Origin: an uncultured Clostridia bacterium
GTDB lineage: Bacteria; Bacillota; Clostridia; UBA1381
Assembly (NCBI GenBank): GCA_905236685.1
Contig: CAJOPD010000099.1
Location: 1 to 12,872 of the forward strand
Direction: 5' to 3'
DNA: 12,872 bases
Each line of letters opens with the position of its first letter. Position 1 is the stretch's first letter. This document shows positions 7,910 through 12,872 of the stretch, in pieces. Below the pieces are notes generated by a model. The model was given only the letters and a program-made list of their open reading frames with translations, ran no database searches and had not been told where the DNA came from. Both the position numbers and the translations under genes were made by a program.

Positions 7910-8769
7910 TTTCTGTCGCCCCGTATCCAAGTACCCGCGCCCTCATTTGTCAAAAGCTCCATAAGTATGGAGTGGGGAACACGCCCGTCCATTATAACCA
8001 CATTTTTAACGCCCTGTTCTATTGCCTCGATACAGCAGTTAACCTTAGGTATCATTCCGCCCGAGATTATGCCGTCGTCATAAAGCGATTTAGCCTCTGT
8101 TACGGTAACTTCGGGAATTAAAGACGCGGCATCGTCTTTGTCACGGAGTATCCCTGCAATATCGGTCATCATTATAAGCCTTTCGGCGTTTAATGCGCCT
8201 GAAATATATGCGGCAGCTGTGTCGCCGTTTATATTATAGGCGTTGCCGTTTTTGTCACAGCCGATGGTGGAAATCACGGGGATATATCCTTTTTCCAAAA
8301 GGTCCATAACGGGCTTTATGTGGATTTTGGTGACCTCGCCGACAAAACCGAGGCGCTCGTCCTTTATTTTTGCTTCTATGAGCCGTCCGTCCATACCCGA
8401 AAGACCTATCGCTTTGCCGCCCTTCATTTCAAGGAGATTTACAAGCGTTTTGTTGACCTTTCCTGCCAAAACCATCTGCACAATGTCAATGGTTTCCTTG
8501 TCAGTAACGCGCAGACCGTCGATAAATTCAGGCTTTTTGTCAAGCTTTGTCATAATCTCGCTTATTTCGGGACCGCCGCCGTGAACAAGAACAACCTTTA
8601 CGCCGATAAGCCATAATAGAACAATATCCTCCATAACCTGCTGTTTCAGCTGTTCATTAACCATAGCGTTTCCGCCGTATTTAATCACGACGATTTTTCC
8701 GTTGTATTTTTTTATGTAGGGGAGAGCCTGTGTAAGCACCTCTGCCCGTTCAAAGTTTGAAAATAACAT
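7906..8769 (-). CDS. argB: Acetylglutamate kinase, probably arginine-sensitive
   Basis: A 287-residue amino-acid kinase that phosphorylates N-acetylglutamate with ATP. Visible motifs: KYGGNAM starting at Lys30, HGGGP (63-67), DGLRVTD with substrate-binding Arg87, GLSGMDG (122-128), YNINGDTAAAYISGAL (178-193), TDIAGIL with Asp203 and GGMIPKV with Lys242. About 25 residues precede the kinase core (from ERAEVLTQALPYIKKYNGK). In characterised hexameric kinases such as those of Thermotoga and Pseudomonas, this N-terminal helix goes with feedback inhibition by arginine, whereas E. coli ArgB lacks it. Start: AGGAGG (8780-8775) lies 5 bases before the ATG and partly overlaps the argJ stop. With cyclic ArgJ this kinase is the expected control point of the pathway. 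Identity is certain; the regulation is inferred. Confidence 0.97.
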   Translation of the reverse strand: MLFSNFERAEVLTQALPYIKKYNGKIVVIKYGGNAMVNEQLKQQVMEDIVLLWLIGVKVVLVHGGGPEISEIMTKLDKKPEFIDGLRVTDKETIDIVQMVLAGKVNKTLVNLLEMKGGKAIGLSGMDGRLIEAKIKDERLGFVGEVTKIHIKPVMDLLEKGYIPVISTIGCDKNGNAYNINGDTAAAYISGALNAERLIMMTDIAGILRDKDDAASLIPEVTVTEAKSLYDDGIISGGMIPKVNCCIEAIEQGVKNVVIMDGRVPHSILMELLTNEGAGTWIRGDRK

Positions 8770-8778
8770 ATTTTCCTC

Positions 8779-9993
8779 CTAAGTCCTGTAATCTCCGTTT
8801 ATTTTCACATAATCATATGTCAGGTCGCAGCCCCACGCGGTAGAGCCTGCAATTCCGTCCTTTAAATCAATCAAAATTTCTATTTCATCACAAAGCAAAA
8901 TCTCTTTTGCGGTATCTTCCGAAAAATCTATCCCGCTGCCGTTTTCGCAGACAGGTATTATTCCTTTTTCGCTTTTGAAAGCCACATCAATCTTATTCAC
9001 ATCGACATCGGCGCCGCTGTAACCTATTGCGCATAAAACGCGTCCCCAGTTAGCGTCAGCACCGAACATCGCCGCTTTTAAAAGGCTTGAACATACAACG
9101 CTTTTTGCGACTTTTTTTGCGTCAAGCTCAGTTTTTGCACCCTTAACACAACATTCCAAAAGCTTTGTAGAGCCTTCGCCGTCACCTGCTATCATACGGC
9201 AAAGAGCGACTGTTACGGTGTTTAAGGCTTTCATAAATGTATCAAAATCTTCGCCTTCGCCTGTTATTTCGGAATTTTCCGCAAGACCGTTCGCAATTAT
9301 AACCGCCATATCGTTAGTTGATGTATCGCCGTCAATGCTAAGCATATTAAAGGAATTTTTTACATCGCCCGATAGCGCCTTTTGTAACATTTCCCGAGAA
9401 ATATTTACATCGCTTGTTATAAACACAAGCATTGTTGCCATATTGGGATGTATCATACCGCTGCCCTTTGCAATTCCGCCGATACGGCATACTTTTCCGC
9501 CCAACGAAAACTCAACGGCAATCTCCTTTTCCTTGGTGTCGGTGGTCATAATTGCATTGCAGGCATCAAGACTTCCGTGTTCGGAAAGCGATTTTACCAA
9601 ATCGGGAACGGCATTTTTTATGGGGTTTATGTCAAGAGGCTGACCTATAACGCCGGTTGATGCAACAATGACATCATTTTCTGAAATATCGGTGTTTTCC
9701 GATAAACTGCGGCACATAGCATTTGCTATTTCAATGCCGTCGGCGTTGCAGGTATTGGCGTTGCCGCTGTTGCATATTACCGCTCTTGCGATACCGTTTT
9801 CAAGATGCTTTTTTGTAACCAAAATCGGTGCGCCCTTTACAAGATTTTGCGTATAAACCGCCGCTGATTTTGCGGGTACGGTACTTAAAATAAGCGCCAA
9901 ATCCTTTTTGTTCTTGTTTTTGCGTATGCCGCAGTGCAGACCTGCCGCCCAAAAACCTTTTGCGGCACAAACACCGCCGTCTGTAAACTTCAT
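8779..9993 (-). CDS. argJ: Glutamate N-acetyltransferase / amino-acid acetyltransferase
   Basis: A 404-residue ArgJ precursor. It moves the acetyl group from acetylornithine to glutamate, releasing ornithine and regenerating N-acetylglutamate; many ArgJ enzymes also accept acetyl-CoA. Visible motifs: SGNAN (76-80), ASTGVIGQPL (111-120), MTTDT (149-153), and KGSGMIHPNMATML, where Thr187 is the expected self-cleavage site and nucleophile, yielding alpha (1-186) and beta (187-404) chains. SIDGDTSTND, GDGEGSTK and GADANWGR follow. Start: AAGGAG 6 bases before the ATG, one base after the argC stop. Its presence explains the absence of argE and argA from the operon. Whether it also uses acetyl-CoA (bifunctional) cannot be read from sequence by eye. 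Confidence 0.97.
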   Translation of the reverse strand: MKFTDGGVCAAKGFWAAGLHCGIRKNKNKKDLALILSTVPAKSAAVYTQNLVKGAPILVTKKHLENGIARAVICNSGNANTCNADGIEIANAMCRSLSENTDISENDVIVASTGVIGQPLDINPIKNAVPDLVKSLSEHGSLDACNAIMTTDTKEKEIAVEFSLGGKVCRIGGIAKGSGMIHPNMATMLVFITSDVNISREMLQKALSGDVKNSFNMLSIDGDTSTNDMAVIIANGLAENSEITGEGEDFDTFMKALNTVTVALCRMIAGDGEGSTKLLECCVKGAKTELDAKKVAKSVVCSSLLKAAMFGADANWGRVLCAIGYSGADVDVNKIDVAFKSEKGIIPVCENGSGIDFSEDTAKEILLCDEIEILIDLKDGIAGSTAWGCDLTYDYVKINGDYRT

Positions 9994-9994
9994 T

Positions 9995-10924
9995 TTAATC
10001 TCCTTTTACATTGAGCCCTATTTTTTCATCAATGCCCATAATAATATTCATATTCTGAATGGCAGAGCCGGAAGCGCCCTTGCCAAGATTATCAAATCTT
10101 GCGGTGAGCAGGGCTCTTTCGTCATTACCTAAAACGGAAATCTCCATATCGTCCCGCCCCTTTAATGCCGCCGCCGATAAAAACCCGTTTTCGTCGGGAG
10201 CAGGATTAAAATACACAAGTCCTTTGCTGTAATAATCGGAATAAGTCGCCGATAATTCGCTTTTTGTAATGCCAAGGCTTTTCGGAAAAATGGGTACGCT
10301 TACCTCCATACCCGAATAAAAGGGTGCAACTATCGGCGAAAATACGGGCGGATTTAAAAGCCCGCACATTTTTGCCATTTCGGGAAGGTGTTTGTGACTT
10401 TGTGAAAGCGCATACTGGCGCGGAGCGGAAAAGAGTTCGTCCTCTGTTTCGTTATATTCTGCAATCATTTTTTTGCCGCCGCCCGAGTAACCCGTTATGG
10501 AAAAACAGGAAAGAAGCGCGTCATTTTTAATAATTCCGCAGTCGGTAAGCGGTGCAATTAAAGCAATAAAACCGCTTGCGTGACAGCCCGGATTTGCAAT
10601 TCTTTTAGATACCGAAATTTTCCCGCGCTGACCTTTAAGCTCGGGAAAACCATAGACAAAATCCTCATCTGTTCTGTGCGCGGTCGAGGTGTCGATTATA
10701 GTCACATCTTTGTTTTCAGCAAGTAAAACAGCCTCTTTTGCCGCGCTGTCGGGAAGACATAAAAAGACAAAATCCGAGCGGTTAATCGCGTCCTTCCGTG
10801 CGGAAATATCCTTCCTTAGTTCTTCGCTGAGAGTGATTAGCTCAATGTCATTTCTGCCTTTAAGCCTATCGGCAATGCGCAGTCCTGTTGTGCCTGCGCT
10901 TCCGTCCAAAAAAACCTTTTTCAT
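9995..10924 (-). CDS. argC: N-acetyl-gamma-glutamyl-phosphate reductase, short (type 2) form
   Basis: A 309-residue NADP-dependent reductase that converts N-acetylglutamyl phosphate to the semialdehyde. The N-terminal nucleotide-binding segment reads VFLDGSAGTTGLRI (4-17). The catalytic cysteine is Cys114 in NPGCHASGF, followed by TGYSGGGKKM and a QSHKHLPEM segment whose histidines (177, 179) include the likely catalytic base. The short length and DGxAGTTGL opening match the type 2 ArgC family (about 310 residues) rather than the approximately 345-residue type 1. Its ATG overlaps the argH stop as ATGA, and AAAGGA lies 6 bases upstream. Identity is secure; subtype is judged by length and opening motif. 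Confidence 0.95.
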   Translation of the reverse strand: MKKVFLDGSAGTTGLRIADRLKGRNDIELITLSEELRKDISARKDAINRSDFVFLCLPDSAAKEAVLLAENKDVTIIDTSTAHRTDEDFVYGFPELKGQRGKISVSKRIANPGCHASGFIALIAPLTDCGIIKNDALLSCFSITGYSGGGKKMIAEYNETEDELFSAPRQYALSQSHKHLPEMAKMCGLLNPPVFSPIVAPFYSGMEVSVPIFPKSLGITKSELSATYSDYYSKGLVYFNPAPDENGFLSAAALKGRDDMEISVLGNDERALLTARFDNLGKGASGSAIQNMNIIMGIDEKIGLNVKGD

Positions 10925-12291
10925 ATCTTATCCTTTACCCATTCTATTTGTTTTTCAACCGACTGTATGCCCGTGCCGCCTTCGCTTATGCGGCGCTTGA
11001 CGCAGTTTTGAAGGTCTATCGCCGAATAAACATCGTCAGCGAAAAAGTCGCCGTATTTCTTATAGGTATCAAGCGGCAAAGTTTCCAAAACAAAATCATT
11101 TTTTATGCAGTATGCCACAATTTCGCCCGAAATTTTGTAAGCCGTGCGGAAAGGAATACCTTTCCCGACAATATAGTCAGCCAAATCGGTAGCGTTTATA
11201 AACCCTGTTTTTGCGGCGTTTAACATATTTTCGGTATTTGCCTTCATCTCGGAAATCATTCCGCAAAAAACATCGAGACACGCCTTTACCGTGTCCAAAG
11301 CGTCAAAAACGCTTTCCTTGTCCTCCTGCATATCCTTGTTGTATGCGAGTGGAAGCCCCTTTAATGTTGTGAGAAGGGCTATCAAATCGCCGTAAACTCT
11401 GCCCGTTTTTCCGCGCACAAGCTCCGCCATATCGGGATTTTTCTTTTGCGGCATAATTGAAGAACCCGTTGTAAATGCGTCGGAAAGCTCGACAAATTTA
11501 AATTCCCAGCTTGACCAAAGCACGATTTCCTCAGAAAAACGGGAAAGATGCATCATAATTTGTGCCATAGCACTTAAAAACTCAACAGCAAAATCCCTGT
11601 CGGAAACGCCGTCTATCGAATTTTGGCAGATGCTGTCAAAACCAAGCTTTTCCGCCTCCATATGCCTGTCGGTAGGGTAGGTTGTGCCGGCTAAGGCGCA
11701 GCTGCCTATGGGCGAAACGCAAATGCGTTTTTTGCAGTCGGCAAGCCTTTCAATATCACGCAGAAACATCATCGCATATGCTAAAAGATGATGCGAAAAT
11801 GTTATGGGCTGTGCGCGCTGTAAGTGCGTATATCCCGGCATAACCGCGGTTTTGTATTCCTCCGCCTTATTTATTGTTTCACCGATTAAAGCCTTCAATT
11901 TGTCGGAAATAATATCGGTTTCATTACCGAGATAAAGCCTGAAATCAAGCGCAACCTGGTCGTTTCTGCTCCTTGCGGTGTGGAGTTTTTTGCCGATATC
12001 GCCTATTCTTTCGGTTAAAACTTCCTCGATAAACATATGTATATCTTCGGCGCTTTTTGAAATTTCAAGCTTTCCGCTCTCAATATCTTCCAAAATATCG
12101 CAGAGGGTGTCAATAATATTTTCCGCTTCGGTCTGCTTGATGATACCGCAGGCGCCGAGCATAGCAGAATGTGCAATACTCCCTTGTATGTCCTCACGGA
12201 ACATACGGGAATCAACGGAAATTGACGAATTAAAATCGTCCGCCAGCTTATTTGTTATGCCGTCTGTGCGGCCCGCCCACATCTTTGCCAT
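10921..12291 (-). CDS. argH: Argininosuccinate lyase
   Basis: A 456-residue member of the fumarase/aspartase superfamily that splits argininosuccinate into arginine and fumarate. Visible motifs: MWAGRT near the N-terminus, HTARSRNDQ (104-112), GYTHLQRAQP with His156, and the superfamily signature GSSIMPQKKNPD (276-287) holding the catalytic serine loop. Length is normal. The ATG at 12291 has GGAGG 7 bases upstream; a second ATG three codons later would lie 16 bases from it, so the first is preferred. It follows argG by 20 bases, the widest gap in the operon, and overlaps argC by 4 bases. Confidence 0.97.
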   Translation of the reverse strand: MAKMWAGRTDGITNKLADDFNSSISVDSRMFREDIQGSIAHSAMLGACGIIKQTEAENIIDTLCDILEDIESGKLEISKSAEDIHMFIEEVLTERIGDIGKKLHTARSRNDQVALDFRLYLGNETDIISDKLKALIGETINKAEEYKTAVMPGYTHLQRAQPITFSHHLLAYAMMFLRDIERLADCKKRICVSPIGSCALAGTTYPTDRHMEAEKLGFDSICQNSIDGVSDRDFAVEFLSAMAQIMMHLSRFSEEIVLWSSWEFKFVELSDAFTTGSSIMPQKKNPDMAELVRGKTGRVYGDLIALLTTLKGLPLAYNKDMQEDKESVFDALDTVKACLDVFCGMISEMKANTENMLNAAKTGFINATDLADYIVGKGIPFRTAYKISGEIVAYCIKNDFVLETLPLDTYKKYGDFFADDVYSAIDLQNCVKRRISEGGTGIQSVEKQIEWVKDKI

Positions 12292-12311
12292 ATTATAACC
12301 TCCAAGTCAGA

Positions 12312-12872
12312 TTACTTGTTCTTTTTGTCAACCATTGCCTGAACTGCAATCGGAAGCCCGTAAAGATTTATAAAGCCTGCCGAATCCTTCTGGTCGTAAT
12401 CGCTTTCGCCGAAGGTTGCGATATCCTCGCTGTAAAGCGAATAATCGCTCCAAACGCCTGCTTTTATTATATTGCCCTTGTAAAGCTTTAACTTAACCTT
12501 TCCCGTAACCTTTTCCTGTGTTTTGTCAACAAAGGCGGACAGCGCCTCACGCAAAGGAGTGAACCATTGCCCGTTATATACAAGCTCTGCAAAGGTTATG
12601 GAAAGCTTTTGCTTTTCGTGCATTGTAAGCTTGTCAAGACAAATGCTTTCCAATGCCTCGTGCGCCTTATACAAAATTGTTCCGCCGGGTGTTTCATAAA
12701 CGCCGCGGCATTTCATACCTACAAGACGATTTTCTACAATATCAATTATGCCAATACCGTTTTTGCCGCCCAGCTCGTTAAGTGCAAGAATAATATTTTT
12801 TGCGCTCATTTTCTTGCCGTCAAGTGCTGTCGGAACACCCTTTTCAAAATCAATTGTCACATATGTAGGTGC
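12312..12872 (-). CDS. argG: Argininosuccinate synthase, 3' part (5' end outside window)
   Basis: The C-terminal 186 residues of argininosuccinate synthase, which joins citrulline and aspartate using ATP. The frame is open to the right edge (reading APTYVTIDFEKGVP), so the start lies outside; the family is usually about 400 residues, so about half is missing. The GTG at 12860 codes for an internal valine and is not the start. Recognisable family text includes FEKGVPTALDG, NGIGIIDIVENRLVGMKCRG, VYETPGGTILY, LVYNGQWFTPLREAL and the late GFINLYGLP. As the first visible gene of the operon, it suggests the promoter lies just upstream of the window. Confidence 0.96.
   Translation of the reverse strand, partial: APTYVTIDFEKGVPTALDGKKMSAKNIILALNELGGKNGIGIIDIVENRLVGMKCRGVYETPGGTILYKAHEALESICLDKLTMHEKQKLSITFAELVYNGQWFTPLREALSAFVDKTQEKVTGKVKLKLYKGNIIKAGVWSDYSLYSEDIATFGESDYDQKDSAGFINLYGLPIAVQAMVDKKNK

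Noticed and set aside
8243..8584. A 113-codon plus-strand open frame inside argB
   Set aside because: Antisense shadow of argB, whose motifs span the whole region; composition shows no sign of a real protein.
9218..9643. A 141-codon plus-strand open frame inside argJ
   Set aside because: It lies wholly antisense to a well-conserved gene, has no family-like motifs, and follows from the codon use of the real gene.
11978..12298. A 106-codon plus-strand open frame inside argH
   Set aside because: Antisense shadow; hydrophobic and Ser-rich composition is simply the complement of argH codons.

Overview
The window reads as one long, tightly packed arginine and carbamoyl-phosphate biosynthesis operon on the minus strand, facing a truncated serine hydroxymethyltransferase gene (glyA) on the plus strand. 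Low-to-moderate GC, strong Shine-Dalgarno sequences (AAGGAG, GGAGG), short gaps or overlaps between genes, and the protein sequence style suggest a bacterium of the Clostridia (Firmicutes). That placement is inferred from sequence character only. No rRNA, tRNA, mobile element, CRISPR or phage sequence was seen.

Layout, left to right: 3' part of glyA (1-594, +); a symmetric bidirectional terminator (611-642); then, on the minus strand and listed in transcription order from the right edge, argG (3' part), argH, argC, argJ, argB, argD, argF, carA and a carB-dapF fusion. Spacing runs from a 14-base overlap to a 20-base gap, so a single transcript is likely. Its promoter, and any arginine operator, lie beyond the right edge.

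Together the genes make arginine by the acetyl-cycling route. ArgJ makes and regenerates N-acetylglutamate, ArgB phosphorylates it, ArgC reduces it, ArgD transaminates it and ArgJ releases ornithine. CarA and CarB supply carbamoyl phosphate, ArgF makes citrulline, and ArgG and ArgH finish to arginine. ArgJ carries its self-cleavage threonine, so no argA or argE is needed. ArgB carries the N-terminal helix typical of arginine-inhibited kinases.

The notable object is the last gene. It is a continuous 1344-codon frame in which a complete carbamoyl-phosphate synthase large subunit (about residues 1-1055) runs into a full-length diaminopimelate epimerase (DapF) module (about residues 1068-1344). 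The module has alanine (Ala1138) where the first catalytic cysteine of DapF is expected, but keeps the second (Cys1287) and most other substrate-contact motifs. Just before the module there is a Shine-Dalgarno-like AAGGAG followed by an ATC codon at the position where a free DapF would start, as if a former start site had been absorbed into the fusion. I loosely recall long CarB proteins with a DapF tail in clostridial genomes, so the fusion may not be new. Its purpose and its catalytic state are open.
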